Part shown: in pieces, positions 1 through 4,994 of the stretch
Layout: each line of letters opens with the position of its first letter
Numbering within the stretch: position 1 is the first letter of the stretch
Source: Patescibacteria group bacterium
Lineage (GTDB): Bacteria > Patescibacteriota > Patescibacteriia > UBA9934
Reading direction: 5' to 3'
NCBI GenBank assembly: GCA_018896835.1
Contig: JAHILS010000019.1
Span: 1-8,579, forward strand
Length of the DNA: 8,579 nt
Translations under genes and position numbers: made by a program
The notes under the pieces: generated by a model
What the model saw: the letters and a program-made list of their open reading frames with translations, nothing else
Databases searched by the model: none
Told to the model about the DNA's origin: nothing

Positions 1-1007
1 TCTTCAATGGCATGATTGACCTGCTTAATTGCCTCATTTGATGCGTCAGCATCCTTAAGTGCCTGCTTAACGTCATGCACAATTTTTGCATCTTTGAAAT
101 ATCGGAAGTGAACTGGGTCAAGAATAAGTCCGGCGGCAAATGCTCCTACAATGGCGGCCAGCCCGATCATTTGTGCCAAGTACGCAAACAGTAAACAAAC
201 TATAATGGCAAGCGTGAATTTCATACCAATTCCTGTCTGGATCTTAGCAAACATCCGTCCCAGCCATGGAGCCAACAATTGTCCAATCACGATTGACCCA
301 ACCAAGAACAAAATCGCTTTGGCTAAAATCCAACCAATCATGCCTAAGCTCACTGCTCCAACTGTCACAATGGCTGATACTACTGCCAAAATTACAAGTC
401 CAAGTACGTCATCAATCACAGCCGCGCCTAGAACGATTTGCGCCTCGGGAATATGCAATTTTCCTAAATCTTTAAATACTCGAGCTGTTATTCCCACCGA
501 CGTGGCTGTTAATGCAGCTCCCAAAAATAAGTAAGCATTTGGATCAAGGTCTGGCATGATCCATGGACCAACCACATAAGTTCCTAGCACAAAGGGTAAG
601 ACCACTCCAACTATAGCTACCAAAAAAGCAGACAAACCAACTTCTTTCATCTGCTTAATGTTTGACTCCAGCCCAATTTGGAACAAAAGGATTACAACTC
701 CAAGTTCGGCTAAAAATTTAATAATCCCATCTTCAAGAATCGGTTCAAAGGTATGAAGACCAATAAGTGCCAGGTTTCCAAGGATTACTCCAATCACAAG
801 CTCACCAAGAACTGCTGGCTGACCGAGTTTTTCCACAAGCCCACCAAGTTTTGCTGAAATAAGGATTACAGCGATCCAAAGGAATGTGAGTGCAATATTT
901 GCACCATGCCCATCTTCCGCTGTAGTGCCAGAGGCAGCAACCACCCCACCGGCGACAAGTCCAATAAAAGATAAGCTATAAATCCAGGAACGTAATTTGT
1001 TTGTCAT
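1..1007 (-). CDS. CPA2/Kef-type cation:proton antiporter, C-terminus beyond window
   Basis: This is an inner-membrane monovalent cation (Na+ or K+)/H+ exchanger. The gene starts at ATG 1007-1005 and is open to the window edge, giving 335 complete residues. A hydrophobic N-terminal helix (about 10-25) is followed by the usual succession of membrane helices. The hallmark stretches are KLGQPAVLGELVIGVILGN (60-78), LTATSVGITARV (166-177) and AAVIDDVLGL (195-204). The paired Asp199-Asp200 is the ion-binding motif of NapA-like members; KefB and KefC carry Gln-Asp there, so a plain Na+(K+)/H+ exchanger is more likely than a glutathione-gated K+ efflux channel. Residues after about 305 turn charged (FKDAKIVHDVKQALKD), probably the start of a cytoplasmic tail; whether a TrkA-type domain follows cannot be seen. 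SD is weak (AGGT about 6 bases before ATG). The gene is divergent from era. Family assignment is firm; ion specificity is not. Confidence 0.92.
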   Translation of the reverse strand, partial: MTNKLRSWIYSLSFIGLVAGGVVAASGTTAEDGHGANIALTFLWIAVILISAKLGGLVEKLGQPAVLGELVIGVILGNLALIGLHTFEPILEDGIIKFLAELGVVILLFQIGLESNIKQMKEVGLSAFLVAIVGVVLPFVLGTYVVGPWIMPDLDPNAYLFLGAALTATSVGITARVFKDLGKLHIPEAQIVLGAAVIDDVLGLVILAVVSAIVTVGAVSLGMIGWILAKAILFLVGSIVIGQLLAPWLGRMFAKIQTGIGMKFTLAIIVCLLFAYLAQMIGLAAIVGAFAAGLILDPVHFRYFKDAKIVHDVKQALKDADASNEAIKQVNHAIE

Positions 1008-1035
1008 AGATGACCTATTGTTTAGTTTCGGCGGG

Positions 1036-1064
1036 AGTATACATGTTTTTGGTATTTTTTTCCA
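1036..1064 (-). promoter_or_regulatory. Probable promoter of the antiporter gene
   Basis: On the minus strand TATACT (1041-1036) lies 17 bases from TGGAAA (1064-1059), which matches 4 of 6 positions of a sigma70 -35. The predicted transcript starts near 1029, leaving a leader of roughly 20 bases. The -10 is good and the -35 weak. Confidence 0.4.
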
Positions 1065-1072
1065 TGGTGGGC

Positions 1073-1133
1073 GTGGATAAGCCGAGATATACAACAAGCC
1101 TGTGGATAGAGATCCGATCTCGGTTGTGGACAA
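1073..1133. other. Cluster of DnaA-box-like nonamers between antiporter gene and era
   Basis: Three same-direction copies of a GTGGA-containing motif lie within about 60 bp: CGTGGATAA (1072-1080), TGTGGATAG (1101-1109) and TGTGGACAA (1125-1133). Each differs by one base from the DnaA-box consensus read on this strand, TGTGGATAA. Around them CCGAGAT (1082-1088) is the reverse complement of ATCTCGG (1117-1123), so the segment can also fold. No AT-rich unwinding tract, dnaA or dnaN is visible, so a replication role is not established. Confidence 0.3.
1099..1121. repeat. Partial copy of the 35-bp palindrome found at 6774-6808
   Basis: These 23 bases are identical to 6775-6797. The copy includes the whole left arm (CCTGTGGATAGAGATC), the central C and the first six bases of the right arm, then diverges (CGGTTGTGG in place of TATCCACA). 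It looks like a dispersed palindromic repeat with one decayed arm, now lying between two divergent genes. Confidence 0.7.
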
Positions 1134-1153
1134 GTTTCCCGAACCTAAGTCAT

Positions 1154-1218
1154 GGTGAAACCTCGCGTTCACGTTACTCGTCGCGTCCTGCCCCTGGCAG
1201 GACGCTTGTGCTTTCACC
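1154..1218. other. Structured 65-bp element upstream of era
   Basis: An outer 7-bp inverted repeat, GGTGAAA (1154-1160) and TTTCACC (1212-1218), encloses a perfect 10-bp hairpin, GCGTCCTGCC (1183-1192) with GGCAGGACGC (1196-1205) and loop CCT. A CGCG pair (1164-1167 and 1182-1185) offers a competing small stem. It is not a tRNA: no T-loop motif or anticodon arm can be placed despite the 7-bp closing stem. It ends 25 bases before the era start codon, so it could be a repeat remnant or upstream control element. No promoter clearly places it inside a transcript. Confidence 0.4.
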
Positions 1219-1243
1219 TATTACTACTGTATCCTCCTAATAT

Positions 1244-2167
1244 ATGAATTCGGAAACTACAACAACCACCCCTACCCCCTCCTTGGAAAAGGAGGGGAAA
1301 CTAAAAAAATCATTCAAATCAGGTTTTGCTGTGCTTATTGGCCGATCAAACGTTGGCAAATCAACTTTACTCAACTCACTTGTTGGCACAAAAGTCGCAA
1401 TCACTACTCCCAAACCACAAACAACGCGAGTGCCTTTGCAAGGCGTAGTGCATGACCCTCGAGGTCAAATTGTTTTTGTGGATACGCCAGGGGTGATGCA
1501 AAAGGCAAAGGATGAGCTCACAAAAAAGCTATTGGCGTCTGTAAAAGAATCCCTCAGAGACATTGACGTCCTTCTTTACGTGGTAGACCCGACTCGTGAA
1601 ATCGGTAATGAAGAAAAGCAAACTTTAAAGATGATTGAAGATATTGAGAAACCAAAACTTCTTATTATCAATAAAGTCGATGAAAAGTCTGCGCAAAGAA
1701 ATATTGACTTTTACCGCGATCTTTTAGATGACCATTTTGATGCCATGATAGAGCTTTCCGCTCTAAACGGAACTAACTTGGACATATTAAAGGACTGGAT
1801 TTTTGAACATCTACCCGATGGCGAACCTTATTACGAACAAAATCAAATCTCAAACCTGGGCCAAAAAGAACGAATTGCCGAGCTTATTCGTGAAAAGCTG
1901 TTTTTGCGACTTCGCGAGGAAGTGCCTTACTCGGTTCACGTGGTTGTTAATGAAATTGAAAGACGACCAAACGGCACGCTCTACATTGGCGCTGACGTTC
2001 TTACAACTGACGAAAGGTATAAAAGGATGATTATTGGCAAAGGAGCACGTGGAATCAAAGAAATCAGTCAATCGACTCGCAAAGAACTTGAAACCGTAAC
2101 CGGTGAAAAGATTTTCTTGGAGCTTAACGTGGAAGTTGACTCACATTGGGTGGAACGATTTGAGTAA
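1244..2167 (+). CDS. era: GTPase Era
   Basis: Era is an essential GTPase that binds the 3' end of 16S rRNA and acts in 30S subunit maturation. The N-terminal G domain shows G1 GRSNVGKST (33-41; Ser replaces the usual Pro), switch/G2 region TTPKPQTTR (54-62), G3 DTPG (80-83), G4 NKVD (143-146) and G5 SALNG (172-176). The C-terminal KH domain has IIGKGARGIKEI (263-274) and ends in ELNVEVDSHWV. Length (307 residues) is normal for Era, but about 24 residues precede the GTPase core. They are Thr/Pro-rich and encoded partly by a small palindrome (1276-1297), as though a repeat had entered the 5' end. ATG 1244 is the only upstream ATG; TTG 1283 is a possible alternative. No SD precedes it: the upstream CCTCC is the wrong strand, so leaderless or SD-independent initiation is likely. 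A terminator follows immediately. Confidence 0.96.
   Translation: MNSETTTTTPTPSLEKEGKLKKSFKSGFAVLIGRSNVGKSTLLNSLVGTKVAITTPKPQTTRVPLQGVVHDPRGQIVFVDTPGVMQKAKDELTKKLLASVKESLRDIDVLLYVVDPTREIGNEEKQTLKMIEDIEKPKLLIINKVDEKSAQRNIDFYRDLLDDHFDAMIELSALNGTNLDILKDWIFEHLPDGEPYYEQNQISNLGQKERIAELIREKLFLRLREEVPYSVHVVVNEIERRPNGTLYIGADVLTTDERYKRMIIGKGARGIKEISQSTRKELETVTGEKIFLELNVEVDSHWVERFE
1276..1297. repeat. Small palindrome inside the era 5' coding region
   Basis: CCCCTCCTT and AAGGAGGGG form perfect 9-bp arms around GGAA. This sequence type (CCCTCCTTGG..AAGGAGGG) recurs as a short dispersed repeat in many bacterial genomes, from general recollection. It encodes the non-conserved residues TPSLEKEG of Era, and its right arm contains AAGGAGG in the sense strand. 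Confidence 0.6.
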
Positions 2168-2197
2168 TAAAATCGTCATAATTAATGAAAATTTACA

Positions 2198-2226
2198 GAA
2201 GGATCCTTGACAAAAGGGTCTTTTTT
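2198..2226 (+). terminator. Rho-independent terminator of era
   Basis: GAAGGATCC pairs with GGGTCTTTT across the loop TTGACAAAA, with three G-U pairs, and runs into a six-T tract (2221-2226). It begins 30 bases after the era stop. The loop contains a perfect TTGACA, so the element overlaps the promoter of the next gene. Confidence 0.7.
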
Positions 2227-2235
2227 GATTAATTT
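2207..2235 (+). promoter_or_regulatory. Probable promoter of the 2284-3243 gene, overlapping the era terminator
   Basis: A consensus -35 TTGACA (2207-2212) is followed after 17 bases by TAATTT (2230-2235), a weak -10. The predicted start is near 2242, giving a leader of about 42 bases and placing the possible TTG start at 2239 outside the transcript. Confidence 0.5.
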
Positions 2236-2283
2236 AACTTGCCGTACCTTGTCACGAAACCCAATCCAAACCCGGAGAAAGCA

Positions 2284-3243
2284 ATGCTTGGCATGTCACT
2301 CTCATTATCGCAATCCCGAAACACGCAACCACCATCACGCAATATGATGGATCTGCTTGGAGACATACTCTACGCCTGTTATGACTTCGCGCATGCTGGT
2401 TTTGATCTCGAGATGGTAATCGCTGACTCGATCAACCAGCGCGACACATCTGCTCGACAGATGTTCACGCGCGCAGGAAAATTTTGGGTGATGCAGGAAC
2501 AGTGCATGTTGGCTGACCCCGCAATCAAAGCATGCGGGGTCAACGACAGAGTACTCTTCATCGAAACCGCACCAATCGACAAAGAGGAAGCTCTCGCCCT
2601 CATAAAGGATGTTGAGCTACCAATAGTATTGGAGAATATCGAAAGCACTGGCAAAGTGCTGTTGAAACGGGGCGTGTCAAAACAAAGAGTATTGGCAAGA
2701 ACTCATCTGGTGCACAACTTCACAGGTTCCGATGAACTCGAACAGCTTTCACCCCGTATGATCTGGCGCATCAACTGGAAGGAACTCACCGACGACTCTT
2801 TCTACCAGATTGTCCGCCTGCTTGACCTGGCATATAGCGGGTACATATGGGATATGGAGGGGCTGGAGGAGTTCAGCGAAGCTCCGCAAAGCCAAGTACT
2901 CGAGCAAAGGCTCGACCTGCAGTTGCGCATGCAGATGGAGCAGAGACCTCTCCTATGCTTGACTCAGGACCTGGGTCAGCGCATTGAGCTCCAGCAGAAT
3001 CTCTCTCTACTATTTGCAATGGTACGAGAGTTGCGCCAAATCGATGACGAGCAAACGCTCGCCGCCTACCTGGTCGCTTACCAGGAACGTTATGGCGCTA
3101 TTGCCTTGCAGGCCTTTATCGTCTTCAACCTAGCCAGCAAGGTAAAAAGGATTATGGAAACACAGTCTGGTCAGCCCACGACCTGGAAGACTGCCAGGGA
3201 TACGGCAAGAAAGATTGCGCGAAAGCACGGCGTAATCTCCTGA
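2284..3243 (+). CDS. Unassigned 319-residue protein with sigma-54-region-I-like Leu/Gln segment
   Basis: I do not recognise the family. The reading frame is open from a TTG at 2239, but ATG 2284 is preferred: GGAG (2274-2277) sits 6 bases upstream, and the predicted transcript begins near 2242. The protein opens with MLGMSLSLSQS, is predicted mostly helical and has no signal peptide or membrane helix. Residues about 87-146 (VNDRVLFIETAPIDKEEALALIKDVELP...RVLARTHLVHNF) look alpha/beta. Residues 203-246 are rich in Leu, Gln, Met and Arg (QRLDLQLRMQMEQ, LTQDLGQRIELQQNLSLL) and recall the Gln/Leu pattern of sigma-54 region I, which contacts activators. The C-terminus is basic (KTARDTARKIARKHG), possibly nucleic-acid-binding. 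No RpoN box is present, so it is not a complete sigma-54. Strong SD and leadered transcription set it apart from its housekeeping neighbours. It converges on the thioredoxin-like gene. Confidence 0.8.
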   Translation: MLGMSLSLSQSRNTQPPSRNMMDLLGDILYACYDFAHAGFDLEMVIADSINQRDTSARQMFTRAGKFWVMQEQCMLADPAIKACGVNDRVLFIETAPIDKEEALALIKDVELPIVLENIESTGKVLLKRGVSKQRVLARTHLVHNFTGSDELEQLSPRMIWRINWKELTDDSFYQIVRLLDLAYSGYIWDMEGLEEFSEAPQSQVLEQRLDLQLRMQMEQRPLLCLTQDLGQRIELQQNLSLLFAMVRELRQIDDEQTLAAYLVAYQERYGAIALQAFIVFNLASKVKRIMETQSGQPTTWKTARDTARKIARKHGVIS

Positions 3244-3265
3244 CCATCTCCCACACCTACGACGT

Positions 3266-3300
3266 CACCCCCGAGCTCAGGCCCGGGGGTGCAATGTTTT
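3266..3300 (+). terminator. Probable terminator after the 319-residue gene
   Basis: CACCCCCG (3266-3273) and CGGGGGTG (3284-3291) form a perfect 8-bp GC-rich stem with a 10-base loop, beginning 23 bases after the stop. Only four consecutive T residues follow, after CAATG, so it is an imperfect intrinsic terminator. On the other strand no U tract follows, so it would not serve the convergent gene well. Confidence 0.45.
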
Positions 3301-3321
3301 ATACAGACAAATTAATAAATT

Positions 3322-3579
3322 TTACTTCCCTGCCCATTTTTTTAAACTCTCATAATCTGTTGAGCCACAGATTACAGCCTTGGTGTCAGTATTTATAAAA
3401 AATGGAACTCCACCACAGGCGCCAGTGTCGTACTCATCCTTTTTAACTGCATTTTCTTTATTCTCCCAGACCTCAAGCACATCAACCTGCACGCCTTCTT
3501 CTTGAATTAGACGTTCGACTAAAGGTTTCATTTCAATACAATGCGGACAACCCTCACCATAGAACTCAAGTAAAGCCAT
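3322..3579 (-). CDS. Small thioredoxin/glutaredoxin-like protein (CPHC)
   Basis: This is an 85-residue thioredoxin-fold redox protein. It opens with a beta strand (MALLEFYGEG) followed directly by the active-site motif CPHC (Cys11-Cys14), and the cis-proline stretch GGVPFF (56-61, Pro59) closes the active site. CPHC is the dipeptide pattern of DsbA-like oxidants, but there is no signal peptide, so the protein should be cytoplasmic. A thiol-disulfide exchange role is likely and the partner is unknown. Extra cysteines at 55 and 71 are present. Its length fits the glutaredoxin-like size class. The ATG at 3579 is used because the fold begins at residue 2. No SD is visible. It is divergent from the FecR-like gene with 44 bases between starts, so shared control is possible; a link to membrane-protein folding is only a guess. 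Confidence 0.88.
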   Translation of the reverse strand: MALLEFYGEGCPHCIEMKPLVERLIQEEGVQVDVLEVWENKENAVKKDEYDTGACGGVPFFINTDTKAVICGSTDYESLKKWAGK

Positions 3580-3623
3580 AGAATTCGATCTTATTTATTA
3601 AATCCGATAGAATATATCTATCT
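3580..3623. promoter_or_regulatory. Compact divergent promoter region
   Basis: Only 44 bases separate the two divergent starts. TAAGAT on the minus strand (3593-3588) lies 8 bases before the thioredoxin-like ATG, and TAGAAT on the plus strand (3608-3613) lies 10 bases before the FecR-like ATG. Neither has a good -35. The short distances imply leaderless or near-leaderless transcripts. Confidence 0.3.
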
Positions 3624-4184
3624 ATGAACACCTGTAAGTTTATCACACTTGAAAGAATCTTGATTATTTTGATTGTGATTATTGCCGGCGGACTATTAAT
3701 TCACAATCGCACAGCAACCGAATCGCAACTTTCGGCAATAAACAGGCAAACCGGGGACATTATCAAACGCGGAGAAATCATGACCACGTCTGACGACTAT
3801 GCGGTTTTCAACATTGATAATTCGACCGTCTACCTATCAAAAAATACACAAGTCAAGCTTGTTGACGGACGCCAAGGTAATATCGACCTCCAGCTAATAC
3901 AAGGCAGGATTGTGCTTGATGGGAATGCAAACATTTCGGTTCGCGAGGTTAATATTAGCACCAAAGGTCAGGTTAGCGTTGTGCACTACAGTTGGTTGGA
4001 TGAAATCGAGGCAGCGCCGATTATCGGTCTGGCTACTGTTCAATACAGCGATCAGAGTCGATTTCTTGACCCTCAGGCAATCCGCATGAGCACGCTTGAT
4101 CCTTATGCCACAGAATTTATTGACTTTAACCCAAGCCAATCTTCAGAAAAAGATTTTTACGATTGGGTCGGACTTGATACATAA
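3624..4184 (+). CDS. Membrane-anchored FecR-like domain protein
   Basis: This 186-residue protein has one N-terminal membrane segment (about 10-27, RILIILIVIIAGGLLI) preceded by a short cytoplasmic end, so most of it should lie outside the membrane. Residues about 43-125 follow the FecR pattern: a GDIIKRGEIMTTSDDYAVF start, then NSTVYLSKNTQVKLV, then LQLIQGRIVLDG, with strands spaced as in proteins described as FecR-domain or single-strand beta-helix-like. In FecR this periplasmic domain relays a signal to an ECF sigma factor; here no sigma/anti-sigma gene is adjacent. The C-terminal 60 residues are acidic and not recognised (STLDPYATEFIDFNPSQSS). ATG 3624 is the only start that preserves the anchor; no SD is seen. 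In an envelope-simple bacterium an adhesive or structural surface role is equally possible. The fold call is moderate; the function is unknown. Confidence 0.72.
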   Translation: MNTCKFITLERILIILIVIIAGGLLIHNRTATESQLSAINRQTGDIIKRGEIMTTSDDYAVFNIDNSTVYLSKNTQVKLVDGRQGNIDLQLIQGRIVLDGNANISVREVNISTKGQVSVVHYSWLDEIEAAPIIGLATVQYSDQSRFLDPQAIRMSTLDPYATEFIDFNPSQSSEKDFYDWVGLDT

Positions 4185-4312
4185 TCCATAATTATCACAG
4201 AAAACGTCTCGACCATTATAAATTCGATTACCACGAGCTCTACCATTTCCAGTTCTGTCACTCCAGATCAAATTGTCCCAAGCCTATAATTCCAAGTCAC
4301 GTGATTCCAAGC
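4185..4312. repeat. Degenerate tandem repeat of a CTTGGAAT-type unit
   Basis: Part of a gene-free stretch (4185-4610). Read on the minus strand, 4310-4245 contains successive related units at roughly 13-17 base spacing: CTTGGAATCACGTGA, CTTGGAATTATAGG, CTTGGGACAATTTGATC, TGGAGTGACAGAA, CTGGAAATGG. An 8-bp palindrome, TCACGTGA, lies at 4297-4304. No coding potential was seen. It looks like decayed copies of the end of the neighbouring repeat. Confidence 0.35.
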
Positions 4313-4420
4313 TCTGTCATTCTGAGTCCTGCGACTATTAAAGGACGAAGAATCTACTCGAGTTGGATCCTTCACTACGTTCAGGATGACAAAACATAGA
4401 TAGCTAATCGGAATGACAGA
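4313..4420. repeat. MITE-like intergenic repeat with inverted ends
   Basis: The ends TCTGTCATTCTGA (4313-4325) and TCGGAATGACAGA (4408-4420) are inverted copies with one mismatch. Inside are GACGAAGAATCT (4345-4356) and GGATCCTTCACTACGTTCAG (4365-4384). The pattern GTCATTCTGAG..GAAGAATCT..GATCCTTC..CAGGATGAC is one I recognise as a recurrent non-coding repeat type in many bacterial genomes, usually tens to hundreds of bases long and without an open reading frame. No transposase or target duplication was identified here. Confidence 0.6.
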
Positions 4421-4467
4421 AAGAAAATAATATGATTTGGCTATACTGGAAGCTTATACAACAATCA

Positions 4468-4505
4468 TTTGCCACATAGTGTTCGATCGAACACTATGTG
4501 GCAAA
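4468..4505. repeat. 38-bp perfect palindrome
   Basis: TTTGCCACATAGTGTTCGA (4468-4486) is followed directly by its exact reverse complement (4487-4505). The core is GTTCGATCGAAC. As RNA it would be a very long unbroken stem with a four-base loop. A-rich sequence follows on the plus strand and no U tract follows on either strand, so it is not a standard terminator. Confidence 0.85.
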
Positions 4506-4509
4506 AAAC

Positions 4510-4543
4510 GAATAACCACCAGACCTCAATCTAGTGGTTATTC
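4510..4543. repeat. Inverted repeat with 10-bp arms
   Basis: GAATAACCAC (4510-4519) and GTGGTTATTC (4534-4543) are exact reverse complements. After one mismatch the stem continues with AGA/TCT around the loop CCTCAA. A TCTTTT run at 4547-4552 follows on the plus strand, so a weak plus-strand terminator is possible, although the nearest plus-strand gene ends at 4184. Confidence 0.6.
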
Positions 4544-4552
4544 ATATCTTTT

Positions 4553-4585
4553 AAAAACGAACGCCCCGCGCCAGTTAGGGCGGGG
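4553..4585 (-). terminator. Terminator of the two-gene minus-strand operon
   Basis: On the minus strand CCCCGC (4585-4580) and GCGGGG (4569-4564) form a GC-only stem with a 10-base loop, followed by CGTTCG and five T residues (4557-4553). It lies 25 bases beyond the stop of the 4611-4925 gene, as expected for an operon end. Confidence 0.75.
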
Positions 4586-4598
4586 TTGAGACGATTTT

Positions 4599-4627
4599 TT
4601 AGTAGGGGCTTCATCGCACCCTACTAA
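4599..4627. repeat. 9-bp inverted repeat enclosing a stop codon
   Basis: TTAGTAGGG (4599-4607) and CCCTACTAA (4619-4627) are exact reverse complements around an 11-base loop. The loop holds the TGA stop of the minus-strand gene, so the last five sense codons lie in the stem and loop of the mRNA hairpin. Confidence 0.6.
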
Positions 4628-4925
4628 TTGTTTTCTTGCGCAAGTTGATGGTCATGGCCATGGTGATCGGACTATTTTTGCCTGGAATGCCCGAGATCTT
4701 GATCGAGTAGACCGAGTCAGATCGCGGACTGCGCACCTTGACCTTGATCTTGTCGATCACCTGGCCGGGAACTGGATTAGCACCACTCCCGAGCGCCCGG
4801 CTAATACGATTACCGATCAGCCTTTGCAACATAACCGATCCAGTGACGCTCCGGCGAGTGCGGTCAGTAGTCACAATCCCGCACACCACCTGATAGCAAG
4901 CATACACCATTTCAGAAGTATTCAT
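4611..4925 (-). CDS. Unassigned small basic protein, second gene of an SD-led pair
   Basis: I do not recognise this 104-residue protein. ATG 4925 is chosen over an upstream in-frame ATG at 4961 because GGAGGAG (4934-4928) stands immediately before it, and the upstream ATG would lie inside the inter-gene hairpin. The first half looks helical (SEMVYACYQVVCGIV; TGSVMLQRLIGNRISRALG). The second half alternates hydrophobic and basic residues like beta strands (DKIKVKVRS, SVYSIKISGI, TMAMTINLRKKTI). The protein is strongly basic at the end (LRKKTISRVR), so RNA or DNA contact is conceivable. There is no signal peptide or membrane helix; two cysteines lie at 10 and 15. It follows the 88-residue gene after 69 bases and ends before a good terminator, so the two are probably co-transcribed. 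Codons are GC-richer than in the housekeeping genes. Confidence 0.75.
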   Translation of the reverse strand: MNTSEMVYACYQVVCGIVTTDRTRRSVTGSVMLQRLIGNRISRALGSGANPVPGQVIDKIKVKVRSPRSDSVYSIKISGIPGKNSPITMAMTINLRKKTISRVR

Positions 4926-4951
4926 TTCTCCTCCGGCGTGAAAAGACGATT

Positions 4952-4977
4952 TCACCGCCACAGGACTGTGGCGGTGA
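4952..4977. repeat. Perfect 11-bp hairpin between the two small genes
   Basis: TCACCGCCACA (4952-4962) and TGTGGCGGTGA (4967-4977) pair exactly around a four-base loop. On the operon transcript it lies 17 bases after the first stop and 17 bases before the SD of the second gene, followed by AAATCGTCTTTT. It could be an attenuator, a processing or stability element, or a weak terminator. Confidence 0.65.
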
Positions 4978-4994
4978 CGACAGAACAGGCTCGA

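Noticed and set aside
151..534. 127-codon plus-strand reading frame opposite the antiporter gene
   Set aside because: It is the antisense shadow of a clear membrane transporter reading frame.
1154..1218. tRNA gene suggested by a 7-bp closing stem
   Set aside because: No T-loop consensus, anticodon arm or D-loop fits; the inner hairpin is 10 bp with a 3-base loop.
1010..1240. 76-codon plus-strand reading frame between the antiporter gene and era
   Set aside because: It spans the repeat copy and the structured element, has no SD and no recognisable protein pattern.
2239..2283. TTG start at 2239 for the 319-residue protein
   Set aside because: No SD precedes it and it lies at or before the predicted transcript start, while ATG 2284 has GGAG at a 6-base spacing.
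2284..3243. Genuine sigma-54 factor
   Set aside because: Only a region-I-like texture is seen, and it is internal; no core-binding domain, helix-turn-helix or RpoN box can be found.
4245..4420. CRISPR array
   Set aside because: Repeat units are too short and degenerate, spacing is shorter than spacers, and no cas genes are present.
4468..4505. 38-bp palindrome as a bidirectional terminator
   Set aside because: The sequence after the stem is A-rich on the plus strand and AAATGATTG on the minus strand, so neither direction gives a U tract.
4926..4961. Upstream ATG at 4961 for the 104-residue protein
   Set aside because: It falls within the inter-gene hairpin and has no SD; ATG 4925 follows GGAGGAG directly.
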